Part shown: piece after piece, positions 35,007 through 44,290 of the stretch
Layout of the letters: the number at the start of each line of letters is the position of its first letter
Position numbering within the stretch: the stretch's first letter is position 1
NCBI GenBank assembly: GCA_036261625.1
Contig: DATAKL010000002.1
Coordinates: 1-64,000, forward strand
Direction: 5' to 3'
DNA: 64,000 bases
Origin: JAAXKN01 sp036261625
GTDB taxonomy: Bacteria > Bacteroidota > Ignavibacteria > Ignavibacteriales > SURF-24
Program-made: the position numbers and the translations under genes
The notes under the pieces: generated by a model
Database searches by the model: none
What the model was told of the DNA's origin: nothing
The model's input: only the letters and a program-made list of their open reading frames with translations

Positions 35007-35435
35007 TTATTTGTTTTTGTTCAGTGTCTCGGCATATTTTTCTGCTACCTCCTGTACTGTTTTGCTTGAAACTAACTGAAAGATCCTTTCTCTGACCTGA
35101 GCCCATTCCTCGTGAAGGGGACAGGGGTTCTCGTCGGAGCATTCCTTGAGGCCTGTAACGCACTTTAAGTTTATAACAGGACCTTCAACTCTTTCGACGA
35201 TCTCAAGAATAGAACTTTTCAAAGCCAAATCAGTAATCTGGAATCCGCCGCCTCTTCCCTTAAAAGAATCGACGTATCCATATTTTGCCATTCTCTGAAG
35301 AATTTTTGCCAGATAGTGTGCCGGAATGTCTTCCGATTTTGCAATTTCTGAAGACATAATCAGATTTTCTTTAGGCTGCCTGGCCAGAAAAAGAATGGCA
35401 CGGATAGCATACTCACCCGTTTTTGTGTAAATCAT
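35007..35435 (-). CDS. Rrf2-family Fe-S transcription regulator
   Basis: A 142-residue Rrf2 protein. The N-terminal winged helix (TGEYAIRAILFLA) includes the RGRGGGF wing, and three cysteines, C92, C99 and C105 (KCVTGLKEC and NPCPLH), lie where IscR and NsrR bind an Fe-S cluster. It therefore probably senses redox state, nitric oxide or Fe-S status. It is the first gene before the CbcL-like gene (23-bp gap), so it may control this cytochrome operon and itself. The exact signal cannot be read from the sequence. Confidence 0.85.
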   Translation of the reverse strand: MIYTKTGEYAIRAILFLARQPKENLIMSSEIAKSEDIPAHYLAKILQRMAKYGYVDSFKGRGGGFQITDLALKSSILEIVERVEGPVINLKCVTGLKECSDENPCPLHEEWAQVRERIFQLVSSKTVQEVAEKYAETLNKNK

Positions 35436-35498
35436 AGAGTTTCCCCAAAAATATTGAATGTTATATGAGTGGTTAAAATAGATCTCAATGTCCGGTAT

Positions 35499-35530
35499 CC
35501 AAATTAGAGATAAAAATACTTTTTGTCAAC
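35499..35530 (-). promoter_or_regulatory. Candidate promoter of the rrf2-cytochrome operon
   Basis: On the minus strand TTG (in GTTGAC, 35525-35530) precedes TAATTTG (35500-35506) by 20 bp, a near match to the Bacteroidetes TTTG/TAnnTTTG promoter. It lies about 65-95 bp upstream of the Rrf2 start. Confidence 0.35.
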
Positions 35531-35693
35531 TTTATCCACCAATAATTCAAAAAAATAGAGAAACTAAGTGTATGTAACAATAATTATACCATCTGGCAGG
35601 TCCTCAAATTGTTGAAAATTTTTACTTCGGGGCGGAATAATTCCTAAAACTGATAAGAAATTTTTCTCAAATGATCATAAATTCAACAAATAA

Positions 35694-36317
35694 TTATAGA
35701 TAGATATATTCGTTTTTATCTTCTATTTGAACTTTTCCTGAGAGTGTTTCGTTGAAGAAGTTGAGCATGCGCTCCAGGTGGCCGGGTATGACAAGACATT
35801 CAAGTGTAACCTTGTCTTCATACGCAGTGCTGAGGATTTTGGAAGTTACTCTGGAGAGGGCATGGTGAACGTGGCTTGTGAACTGAAAGTCGAAGCTGAC
35901 CAGTATCTTTTTATAGCAGGTTTTTTTAATGAATTCAGCACTTTCCAGGGCAGTAAAAGCTGAGTTATAGTATGCTTTTCCCAAAGGACCTACTCCCAGC
36001 TTTGTACCTCCGAAATACCTGATGCTGACGACAAGTAGGTTCAGAAGTGAAAAGTGCTGAATTGCGTTCAGAATTCTTATTCCGGCAGTGCCCGAGGGTT
36101 CGCCGGCATCTGAATATTTCATCTGCCCGCCCGTAAGCGCGTATGCATAGCAGTGATGGGTGGCATCATAGTACTTCTTTCTGACCATTTCCAGGCGGCT
36201 TAGGGCTTCCTCTTCAGTTTCAACAGGATAGCACTGCCCGATAAAAAGGGAGCCTTTTTCCTTGAATTTCGATTCGGAAAACTCTTTTATGGTTAAGAAT
36301 TCTTCAGGCAGAGGCAT
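35694..36317 (-). CDS. yigZ: YigZ/IMPACT-family protein
   Basis: A 207-residue UPF0029/YigZ family protein. The IMPACT domain motifs KKYYDATHHCYAY, SDAGEPSGTAG and RYFGGTKLGVGPL are all present, followed by the C-terminal ferredoxin-like DUF1949 domain. The family is linked to translation control in eukaryotes (IMPACT) and has unclear function in bacteria. It is divergent from uvrA, 101 bp apart, and forms a single-gene unit. Confidence 0.9.
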   Translation of the reverse strand: MPLPEEFLTIKEFSESKFKEKGSLFIGQCYPVETEEEALSRLEMVRKKYYDATHHCYAYALTGGQMKYSDAGEPSGTAGIRILNAIQHFSLLNLLVVSIRYFGGTKLGVGPLGKAYYNSAFTALESAEFIKKTCYKKILVSFDFQFTSHVHHALSRVTSKILSTAYEDKVTLECLVIPGHLERMLNFFNETLSGKVQIEDKNEYIYL

Positions 36318-36418
36318 TGTATGTACCGGATTTTATGCACTAAATAAATTTGATTTTCAATAAAGTGATCCTTAATATAACATTTTAAATTAAAAAAATT
36401 TGAACCAAAGACGAGAAA

Positions 36419-39244
36419 ATGGATTTTCAGGATAAGATAGTAATAAAGGGCGCCAGAGAACATAACTTAAAAAACATAGATTTAGAATTTCCGCGTGATT
36501 CCTTTGTGGTTATAACCGGACTTTCAGGCTCCGGCAAATCATCCCTGGCATTTGATACAATTTACGCGGAGGGGCAAAGAAGATATATCGAATCTCTTTC
36601 CTCCTACGCCAGACAGTTTTTAGACCAGCTCGAAAAACCGGACGTGGACCTGATCGAGGGCTTAAGCCCGGCAATTTCCATAGAGCAGAAGTCGACTTCC
36701 GGAAGCCCCAGGAGCACCGTCGGTACGGTTACGGAAATTTACGACTACCTGAGGCTTCTTTTTGCAAGGCTCGGGCTTCCGCACTGTTACAACTGCGGGC
36801 GTCCGGTTACAAAACAGTCGGCCGAGCAGATGGTAGATACAATTATGGAGGCGCACCAGGGCAAGAAGATCCAGGTTCTGGCTCCTGTGGTAAGGGGAAG
36901 AAAAGGGCATTACCGCGAGCTTTTCGAAGAGATTGCCTCTGACGGCTTCCTGAAGGTGAGAGTTGACAAGGAACTCTTCGAAATTACAAAAGGCTTCCAG
37001 ACTGACCGCTACAAGGTACATGACATTGAAATTTTAATAGACCGCCTTAAGGTGGACAAGAATTCAAGAGCAAGGGTGGCTGAATCGGTTGAGGTTGCAC
37101 TTAACTACGGGCAGGGAAGTGTCATTGTAAACGACGGACAGGAGGACTTTGTCTTCAGCCGCAATCTCGCATGCCTGCACTGCGGGCTGAGTTTCCAGGA
37201 ACTGGCCCCTAATTCCTTCTCATTTAACTCGCCTTACGGATACTGTCCCGACTGCGACGGACTGGGAGAGAAAAAAGAGCTCGATATAGATCTCATAGTG
37301 CCTGACTGGAATAAATCCATTAACGAGGAAGGCCTTGCCCCTTTGGGCAAGCCGCGCCAGATCTGGTTCTTTAACCAGGTTAAGGCTGTTGCCGACCTTT
37401 ACGGCTTCACATACGATACAAAGCTTAAGGACTTAAACCAGCAGCAGAAAGACGTTCTTCTTTACGGGACAAAAGAGAAAATTCCATTTACATATTCCTT
37501 CGGCGGCGGCAGAACGGCAACTTATGTCCATAAGTACTCGGGCGTTATGAACTACGTAAAGCATTATTACGACACCACAACCTCCCCAAAGATTCGGGAA
37601 TGGGCCGAGTCATTTATGAATACGCTCCCATGCCGTACATGTCAGGGGGGAAGACTTAAAAAAGAATCCCTTTCCGTGACATTCAAAGACCTGAACATAA
37701 GCCAGGTTACGGCGCTTTCGATCAGGAAGGCACTAGACTTCTTTAAGAAAGTAGATCTGAAAGGTCGTGAAGGGATAATTGCCCATCAGATCTTAAAAGA
37801 GATCACCTCGCGCCTGCAGTTCCTCTTAAACGTGGGGCTTGATTACCTGACGCTCGATCGTTCGGCCCGCACGCTCTCAGGAGGCGAGACTCAGCGCATC
37901 CGACTGGCTACACAGATCGGAAGCCAGCTTGCAGGAGTGCTTTACGTTCTGGATGAACCTTCAATCGGGCTTCATCAGAGCGACAACATAAAACTGATAG
38001 ATTCTTTGAAGAATCTTAAGGAGCTCGGCAACACGGTGGTCGTGGTGGAACACGACAGGGAGACCATGGAGAGTTCGGATTACATTGTTGACCTGGGGCC
38101 CAGGGCGGGTGTCCACGGAGGCGAGATATGCCTGGCAGGGGAGACTAAAAAGATAGTTAACTCAAATAACGGTTTTGAGTCTCTTACCTTAAAGTACTTA
38201 AAAGACGAGATCAGAATTGAGGTGCCGAAGGAAAGAAGAAAAGGTACCGGTCAGGCGCTTGAAATAAAGAAAGCATCGGGCAACAATCTTAAGGATGTGG
38301 ATCTTAAGATCCCGCTCGGCACGTTTACCGCGATTTCCGGCGTAAGCGGCTCGGGCAAATCCTCGCTTATAAATGAGACGATGGTAAGAATATTGATGAA
38401 GAAAATTTATAAGTCGAAGGTAATCCCGCTTCCATTTGAAGATGTTCTGGGTCTGGAGAATATAGATAAGGTAATTGAAATAGACCAGTCCCCGATCGGC
38501 AGGACGCCGAGGTCAAACCCCGCAACATACACAGGTGTGTTCACGCACATAAGGGACCTGTTTGCACAGCTGCCTGAATCGAAAATGAGGGGATACGCGC
38601 AGGGGCGCTTTAGTTTTAACGTTTCCGGGGGACGCTGCGAGGAGTGCCAGGGTGACGGCTTGAAGAAAATTGAAATGAATTTTCTGCCTGACGTTTACGT
38701 GGAGTGCGACGTCTGCCACGGCAAGCGCTACAACAGGGAGACTCTTGAAGTATTATATAAAACAAAGTCGATTGCCGATGTACTTGAGATGACAGTAGAA
38801 GAAGCCCTCACATTCTTTGAGGATCTGCCCAGAATAAAAAGAAAGATCCAGTCGATCTATGACGTTGGTCTGGGTTATATAACCTTAGGCCAGCAGGCGA
38901 CAACCCTGTCTGGCGGTGAAGCCCAGAGAGTAAAGCTTGCCACAGAGCTCAGCAAAGTAGGTACAGGAAAAACAATATACGTTCTGGATGAACCCACAAC
39001 AGGTCTGCATTTTGAAGACGTAAGGATTCTCCTGGGAGTATTAAACAAGCTTGTTGAAAAAGGGAATACAGTAGTTGTAGTTGAGCACAATCTGGACGTT
39101 ATAAAAGTTGCCGATCATGTAGTGGATTTAGGACCCGGCGGCGGGGAGTACGGCGGCAAGATAATAGCCCAGGGTACGCCCGAAGAAGTTGCCCATAACC
39201 CGAAGAGCCTGACGGGTCAGTACCTGAAAAAAGAATTAAAATAA
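36419..39244 (+). CDS. uvrA: UvrA excinuclease ATPase subunit
   Basis: A complete 941-residue UvrA. Both ABC ATPase modules are visible: Walker A GLSGSGKSSLAFD and GVSGSGKSSLINE, signatures TLSGGETQRI and TLSGGEAQRV, Walker B segments VLDEPSIGLH and VLDEPTTGLH. Zinc-module cysteines are CLHC...CPDC and CEEC...CDVC. UvrA recognises DNA damage as a dimer and loads UvrB in nucleotide excision repair. Length is normal for the family. A terminator follows. Confidence 0.98.
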   Translation: MDFQDKIVIKGAREHNLKNIDLEFPRDSFVVITGLSGSGKSSLAFDTIYAEGQRRYIESLSSYARQFLDQLEKPDVDLIEGLSPAISIEQKSTSGSPRSTVGTVTEIYDYLRLLFARLGLPHCYNCGRPVTKQSAEQMVDTIMEAHQGKKIQVLAPVVRGRKGHYRELFEEIASDGFLKVRVDKELFEITKGFQTDRYKVHDIEILIDRLKVDKNSRARVAESVEVALNYGQGSVIVNDGQEDFVFSRNLACLHCGLSFQELAPNSFSFNSPYGYCPDCDGLGEKKELDIDLIVPDWNKSINEEGLAPLGKPRQIWFFNQVKAVADLYGFTYDTKLKDLNQQQKDVLLYGTKEKIPFTYSFGGGRTATYVHKYSGVMNYVKHYYDTTTSPKIREWAESFMNTLPCRTCQGGRLKKESLSVTFKDLNISQVTALSIRKALDFFKKVDLKGREGIIAHQILKEITSRLQFLLNVGLDYLTLDRSARTLSGGETQRIRLATQIGSQLAGVLYVLDEPSIGLHQSDNIKLIDSLKNLKELGNTVVVVEHDRETMESSDYIVDLGPRAGVHGGEICLAGETKKIVNSNNGFESLTLKYLKDEIRIEVPKERRKGTGQALEIKKASGNNLKDVDLKIPLGTFTAISGVSGSGKSSLINETMVRILMKKIYKSKVIPLPFEDVLGLENIDKVIEIDQSPIGRTPRSNPATYTGVFTHIRDLFAQLPESKMRGYAQGRFSFNVSGGRCEECQGDGLKKIEMNFLPDVYVECDVCHGKRYNRETLEVLYKTKSIADVLEMTVEEALTFFEDLPRIKRKIQSIYDVGLGYITLGQQATTLSGGEAQRVKLATELSKVGTGKTIYVLDEPTTGLHFEDVRILLGVLNKLVEKGNTVVVVEHNLDVIKVADHVVDLGPGGGEYGGKIIAQGTPEEVAHNPKSLTGQYLKKELK

Positions 39245-39261
39245 AAACCCTCTGTTTATTT

Positions 39262-39296
39262 AGGCAGGGCAGTTTTCCGGCTGCCCTGCCTTAAGG
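39262..39296 (+). terminator. Terminator after uvrA
   Basis: AGGCAGGGCAG (39262-39272) pairs perfectly with CTGCCCTGCCT (39281-39291). The stem is strong but the following tract (TAAGG) is not T-rich. It lies between convergent uvrA and the porin-like gene. Confidence 0.6.
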
Positions 39297-39348
39297 TCAA
39301 TCAATCCCTTAACTCCTCAGCAAATACTTTCATGTTATCATCTTTCTT

Positions 39349-40536
39349 TCAATGAGAATGCTTTTCATTATGAAGTCCTAAGGAAAACACCATCTGAAGC
39401 GTAAGTGTAGTCTCACTGTTCTTGGTTACGTAGGATGGCACATTAAAAATAAGATGCTGAAGTTCCAGCCTGAGAGCAAAGGTCTCCTCTTCAGGATAGT
39501 ACGATACCCAGCCCGAGATGCCTTCTGTCTTGTTTATGTCGTCATTTGAAAGCGTGAATTCCGAGGGGATATCACCTAAAATGCCGTAAGTAATGTCGTA
39601 TTTTGCGCCTGTGGAGAACTGCTTGAGGAACTGGTAATCTAAAAACAAAAAAGCGCCCCCGGTATTAATGGTTTTTATCAGGTCGCGCCTTGATGCGCCT
39701 GAAATTTCAAATCGTGAGACGTCCCTGTGATTCCAGAGTCCTTCTGCCTGAATGGTAATGGAAGTATATTCATCAGGTTTATACTTGTACTTAAAATCGC
39801 CTCCCAGGAATGTGTAATAAAGTGATCTCGTTTCATAAGGCGGCAGGCTGTTTCCGTTTATGCTGAACAGATTTTGCGAATGAATTCCGTAGGAAGCATC
39901 AATTCCTGCTTCAATGCTGGAGTAATCACCCACCTTGAAAAATGAACCGAGCCTCCCCTGAAATATGGGGCTTACTCCTCTTAGGGCTCTGATGCTTTCC
40001 TGATCATTGGGGTTTGAAGCCTCGGAATTTCCAATTGCGTCACCCTTATAAACTCCCAGGTCAAGAGAAGTATATATGCCGCCCGTCGGGATTATAAAGC
40101 TCAGGTCGACACCAATATCGTTAAAGCCCTCAGGTCCGAAATAGATCTGGTGAAATAAGGGCCTTTCCAGGAATGGCCATGCGTGAGGATGAACGGTATT
40201 AATCTTCCCGAAAGGCACGAGGAATTTTCCTGCCTTTACCTGCAGGTCCCAGGGCAGTCCTCTTACCACCTGGGCATATAACTCCTCCAGAATAAAAGAT
40301 TCCTCATAGGATACCAAGGCAGCCGCCCTGGAAAAAGAGTTCAGGTAGCCGCCGACAAGAAGCTCCATATAGGGAGGTGCAAAATTCAGGTTATTATATC
40401 CGGGGGCCTCCCTGTTAAAGTTAGTATAAGTATTGAATGTTCCGATAAGACTTATCTCGGGACTCCCGTCAGTCTGTGGAAAACAGGCTGCCTGCAGCAG
40501 CAAAAGAAAAAGCAGTGCGGATTTAATGTTTTTCAT
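39349..40536 (-). CDS. Outer-membrane porin-like beta-barrel
   Basis: A 395-residue exported protein (signal MKNIKSALLFLLLLQAACFPQ). Segments such as VKAGKFLVPFGKINTVHPHAWPF and GLDYQF-like alternating strands resemble O/P-type porins in which the barrel strand FLVPFG is typical. The last residues, HNEKHSH, are histidine-rich and might bind metal; this is only a suggestion. Substrate unknown. It diverges from acs, with about 290 bp of AT-rich DNA holding both promoters. Confidence 0.7.
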   Translation of the reverse strand: MKNIKSALLFLLLLQAACFPQTDGSPEISLIGTFNTYTNFNREAPGYNNLNFAPPYMELLVGGYLNSFSRAAALVSYEESFILEELYAQVVRGLPWDLQVKAGKFLVPFGKINTVHPHAWPFLERPLFHQIYFGPEGFNDIGVDLSFIIPTGGIYTSLDLGVYKGDAIGNSEASNPNDQESIRALRGVSPIFQGRLGSFFKVGDYSSIEAGIDASYGIHSQNLFSINGNSLPPYETRSLYYTFLGGDFKYKYKPDEYTSITIQAEGLWNHRDVSRFEISGASRRDLIKTINTGGAFLFLDYQFLKQFSTGAKYDITYGILGDIPSEFTLSNDDINKTEGISGWVSYYPEEETFALRLELQHLIFNVPSYVTKNSETTLTLQMVFSLGLHNEKHSH

Positions 40537-40826
40537 ATTGTTCCGGATATTTGTTTTTGCTCAGAGGAAAATGCCGGTCTGACGTCCGTAAAATACAATG
40601 CTGCAATATAATATTATTATTTCAGAAGAAGAACAAACCGGAGGGCAGATTGCAGGCTTCCGGCCGGATTTCAACTATTGATTTTCTGAGTTCCAAAAGC
40701 TAACTTGTTTTTAATTGTTTTATTCTTCACAATATATTGTCAGCAATTCATTATCCTTTAAGGCCGGCAAGAGGCCGGGAAAGAAAGGGCACATTCTTAA
40801 AAGTCACTAAAAAGAAAGAGGGTATG

Positions 40827-42722
40827 ATGTCAGAAGAGAAAAAACTGCACGGTGAAGTTTTCTATCCTTCGGAAGCTGTAATCCATAAGGCTATTGCCAA
40901 GGACTGGGATAAAATCTGCCAGGAGGCCGATGAGGATCTGGAAGGCTTCTGGGAAAAAGAAGCAAATGAACTCCACTGGTTTAAGAAATGGGATAAGGTT
41001 TTAGACGACAGCCAGAAACCTTTTTATAAATGGTTTACAGGCGCAAAAACTAACATTGTCTATAACTGCCTGGACCGTCACACACAGACTTTCCGCAGAA
41101 ACAAACTTGCCCTTATCTGGGAAGGGGAGAACGGGGAGTTCCGCAGCTTTTCATATTTTGCCCTAAGACGCGATACATGCCGTTTTGCCAGCATACTTAA
41201 AAGCCTCGGCGTTCAGAAAGGCGACAGGGTAACTCTCTACATGGGAAGGATACCGGAACTTATGATTGCAATGCTTGCCTGCGCAAGAATAGGCGCCATT
41301 CACTCCGTAGTTTATGGAGGCTTTTCAGTCGAGGCCCTGCATGAAAGGCTTGAAGACAGCCAGTCGAAGGTGCTCGTTGTTGCCGACGGAAGCTATCAGA
41401 GAGGAAAAATTGTTCACTTAAAACAGATTGCAGACGAGGCCCTTCAAAGAGCAGCAACAGTGGAGAGCGTGCTCGTTGTAAAGCGTACGGGCGAGCCGGT
41501 AAACATGGAACAGGGACGCGACATGTGGTACCATGAACTCATGAACCTCCCGATTGCAGGAACGGCATGCCACATCGAAGTTATGGATGCCGAGGACCCG
41601 TTGTTTATTCTATACACTTCAGGCACTACAGGCAAACCCAAGGCCATTGTCCACACGCACGGCGGCTTTATGGTGGGCGTCTACTCCACGCTCAAATATG
41701 TCTTTGACATACACGAGGAGGACCGCTACTGGTGCAGCGCCGATCCGGGCTGGATCACAGGGCACAGCTATATTGTATACGGACCTCTCTTAAACGGTAC
41801 CACATCGTTTATGTATGAGGGAGCACCGACCTATCCCTTCCCGAACCGCTGGTGGCAGATGATTGAAAAGTACGGAATCAATATACTTTATACGGCACCT
41901 ACTGCTATAAGGGGACTCATGCGCTACGGAGAGGCGTGGCCAAACAGGTACGATCTTTCTTCACTTCGCATACTCGGTTCAGTAGGTGAGCCTATAAATC
42001 CCGAGGCATGGAAATGGTACTACAGGGTAATCGGCAAGGAACGCTGCCCGATAATGGATACCTGGTGGCAGACGGAAACAGGTATGTTCATGATCACGCC
42101 TGTTCCTTCAATACCCTTAAAGCCTGGAAGCGGTACGCGTCCTTTTGCAGGACTCAAGATGGATGTCCTTAACGAAAATGGAGAACCCGCAGCACCGAAT
42201 GAGGAAGGATACCTCGTTGTTAAAACTCCGTGGCCGGCTATGCTCAGAACAGTTTATAAAGATCCCGAGAGATATGTTGATCAGTACTGGAGCCGCTTCC
42301 CGGGAATGTATATGACAGGCGATTCGGCAAGAAAAGACGAAGACGGATACTTCTGGGTTATAGGAAGGGTTGATGATGTATTGAAAGTTTCAGGCTACCG
42401 TCTGGGAACAGCAGAAATTGAAAGTGCCCTGGTAAGCCACCCGGCTGTGGCCGAGGCTGCGGCAATAGGACTTCCGCACGAGGTGAAGGGTAATGCAATC
42501 TATTCGTACGTAATTCTTAGAAGCGGTTTTGAAAAAAGCGATCAGCTGGCCGAAGAACTGCGTAATCACGTGGGGCATGAAATGGGCCCGATTGCAAAGC
42601 CTGAAAAGGTGGAATTTGTTGATCAGCTTCCAAAGACAAGAAGCGGCAAAATAATGCGCAGGGTTCTGAAGGCACAGGCCCTGGGGCAGGATCCCGGAAA
42701 CATCTCCACACTTGAAGAATAA
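40827..42722 (+). CDS. acs: Acetyl-CoA synthetase
   Basis: A 631-residue AMP-forming acetyl-CoA synthetase. The ATP/AMP-binding loop TSGTTGKPKAIVHTHGG, the acetate-pocket motif TWWQTETG and the C-terminal acetylatable lysine in KTRSGKIMRR are all present. It activates acetate to acetyl-CoA through acetyl-AMP. ATGs at 40824 and 40827 both follow GAGGG; the second gives better spacing. A longer reading from TTG at 40737 would add an unrelated, low-complexity N-terminus. In this window it could reactivate acetate released by the citrate lyase encoded 3 kb away. Confidence 0.95.
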   Translation: MSEEKKLHGEVFYPSEAVIHKAIAKDWDKICQEADEDLEGFWEKEANELHWFKKWDKVLDDSQKPFYKWFTGAKTNIVYNCLDRHTQTFRRNKLALIWEGENGEFRSFSYFALRRDTCRFASILKSLGVQKGDRVTLYMGRIPELMIAMLACARIGAIHSVVYGGFSVEALHERLEDSQSKVLVVADGSYQRGKIVHLKQIADEALQRAATVESVLVVKRTGEPVNMEQGRDMWYHELMNLPIAGTACHIEVMDAEDPLFILYTSGTTGKPKAIVHTHGGFMVGVYSTLKYVFDIHEEDRYWCSADPGWITGHSYIVYGPLLNGTTSFMYEGAPTYPFPNRWWQMIEKYGINILYTAPTAIRGLMRYGEAWPNRYDLSSLRILGSVGEPINPEAWKWYYRVIGKERCPIMDTWWQTETGMFMITPVPSIPLKPGSGTRPFAGLKMDVLNENGEPAAPNEEGYLVVKTPWPAMLRTVYKDPERYVDQYWSRFPGMYMTGDSARKDEDGYFWVIGRVDDVLKVSGYRLGTAEIESALVSHPAVAEAAAIGLPHEVKGNAIYSYVILRSGFEKSDQLAEELRNHVGHEMGPIAKPEKVEFVDQLPKTRSGKIMRRVLKAQALGQDPGNISTLEE

Positions 42723-42735
42723 TGCACTAACTGTG

Positions 42736-42754
42736 GGGCGAGCGGCGCTCGCCC
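42736..42754. repeat. GC-rich palindrome
   Basis: GGGCGAGCG (42736-42744) and CGCTCGCCC (42746-42754) form a 9-bp arm palindrome around one base between convergent acs and dgt. It may act as a terminator for both or be a dispersed REP-like element; no T-run follows. Confidence 0.6.
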
Positions 42755-42783
42755 TGACGGTTTAATACAATCAAACAAAAATT

Positions 42784-44157
42784 TTATATACTCGCCAGAG
42801 AAATACCCTTTACTCTCCTGAATAATGAAATTGCATATGAATCCGTCATACCTGAAACATAATCCGTAATTTTGAGGAGCCGTAAGTACAGGTCTTTTTC
42901 AGGAACGCCTCCTGTGTTTACGAACTGTTTAGGCAATAGCTGAAGAACCTTTGTATTCTTATGGCTTGCGTTGCCATCCGAGGCGGCATTGACGGCGGTA
43001 ATGAATATGTCAAGCAAGCCTCCTAAGACCTCGTAGCCCGCGGTCTCGCGTTCAATTACACTTTTGTATGAATATATCTCTTCCTTGGAAACGTTTTTAA
43101 TTTCCCTGAGGACTTTTGCCGAAGGTATTATCTCGATCAGGTCCTGTGTAAGCTTACCCTGCATTATGTTTTCCTCTTCATCTGAGAATACTTCTGTAAG
43201 CTGATAGACCAGAGAGCTCATCGCTTTGGCTCTTAGGTATCCTATCTTGTCGTTGCTGTCGCGTCCGTCGTATGACTTTAAGGTGTTTTCATCTATGAGT
43301 CCTCTAAGCAGCTCTTCGGTCCTCGAGAAAGATTCAAGTCCAAGGTGGAATCCGTCTTCAAGATCCATAATTCTGTAAGTAATGTCGTCTGCGGCCTCAA
43401 CAAGGAAAGAGAGCGGGTGGCGGCTCCAGAAATAGCAGTCACTATCCGTACAGTTTTTAAGGAGCCCCACTTCTTCGGCTACTTCACGGAAGAGTTCTTT
43501 TTCCGACTGGAAGAACCCGTACTTTTTATAAATTTGTCCTCTTAAGAGTTCAGCATTGTCGTGTTCAATAAAGGATTCCCTCGGGTATTTTGTAAGAGCC
43601 GAGAGTGTGGCAGCCGTAAGGCAGAGGCCTCCGAAAATGGTAGGGTTCTGGAGTTTGGTAATAATTCTGAAGCCCTGGGCGTTACCCTCAAACTTTGTGA
43701 AGTCGTTCCACTTCTTATTGTCGTTAAGTTTTTCTTCAAACTGTTTTCCGCCTCCGTGCTTGAAGTATTCGGATATGGCGTCTTCGCCCGAGTGTCCGAA
43801 CGGGGGGTTGCCTATATCGTGCGCCAGGCATGCTGCGGCCACAATTTCGCCGAAGTGGAACTTGGTAAATTTATCCTGAAGTTCTAAGTGTCTTTCAAGA
43901 ATTCTTTCGCCGACCAAATTACCCAATGACCGCCCTATGCAGGAGACCTCAAGAGAGTGAGTAAGGCGGTTATGCACAAAGTCACTTTCGGGCAAAGGGA
44001 ATACCTGAGTCTTATCCTGCAGGCGTCTGAAAGCAGAAGAAAATACTATTCTGTCGAAGTCGCGCTGAAATTCGCTCCGTCCGTCATTTGAAAGCGGAAG
44101 GCTCGTGCGTCCTAAATCGCCAAGGCGTCTGCTTGAGAGTAAACGTTCCCAATTCAT
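42784..44157 (-). CDS. dgt: dGTP triphosphohydrolase
   Basis: A 457-residue dGTPase of the HD superfamily. It shows RDFDRIVFSSAFRRLQDKTQ, the first ligand in NRLTHSLEVS, and HDIGNPPFGHSGED. The enzyme converts dGTP to deoxyguanosine and triphosphate. The start at 44157 (MNWERLLSSRRLG) fits the family; a start at 44250 would add a hydrophobic stretch that is unlikely. AAAGG lies about six bases before the ATG. The stretch to 44231 holds only the intergenic region. Confidence 0.93.
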   Translation of the reverse strand: MNWERLLSSRRLGDLGRTSLPLSNDGRSEFQRDFDRIVFSSAFRRLQDKTQVFPLPESDFVHNRLTHSLEVSCIGRSLGNLVGERILERHLELQDKFTKFHFGEIVAAACLAHDIGNPPFGHSGEDAISEYFKHGGGKQFEEKLNDNKKWNDFTKFEGNAQGFRIITKLQNPTIFGGLCLTAATLSALTKYPRESFIEHDNAELLRGQIYKKYGFFQSEKELFREVAEEVGLLKNCTDSDCYFWSRHPLSFLVEAADDITYRIMDLEDGFHLGLESFSRTEELLRGLIDENTLKSYDGRDSNDKIGYLRAKAMSSLVYQLTEVFSDEEENIMQGKLTQDLIEIIPSAKVLREIKNVSKEEIYSYKSVIERETAGYEVLGGLLDIFITAVNAASDGNASHKNTKVLQLLPKQFVNTGGVPEKDLYLRLLKITDYVSGMTDSYAISLFRRVKGISLASI

Positions 44158-44231
44158 ATGAACCTTTAATAAAAATTTTATATCCCTAAATCTACAGAAA
44201 AGAGCGCAAATATTTTTCATTATTATGAAAA

Positions 44232-44262
44232 TAAAAAATGCCGGGAACAACTTCCCGGCATT
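44232..44262 (-). terminator. Terminator of the PQQ-propeller gene
   Basis: AATGCCGGGAA (44237-44247) pairs with TTCCCGGCATT (44252-44262) around a four-base loop; a T-run follows on the minus strand. Confidence 0.92.
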
Positions 44263-44290
44263 CTGGATTTAATAACTATTTATTTTTGTT

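Noticed and set aside
34984..35163. N-terminal extension of the CbcL-like protein
   Set aside because: It overlaps the Rrf2 gene out of frame; the signal peptide and AGGAG site support the start at 34983.
39349..40536. Metal-transport function from the histidine-rich tail HNEKHSH
   Set aside because: A short C-terminal His cluster alone is too weak; kept as a porin-like barrel of unknown substrate.
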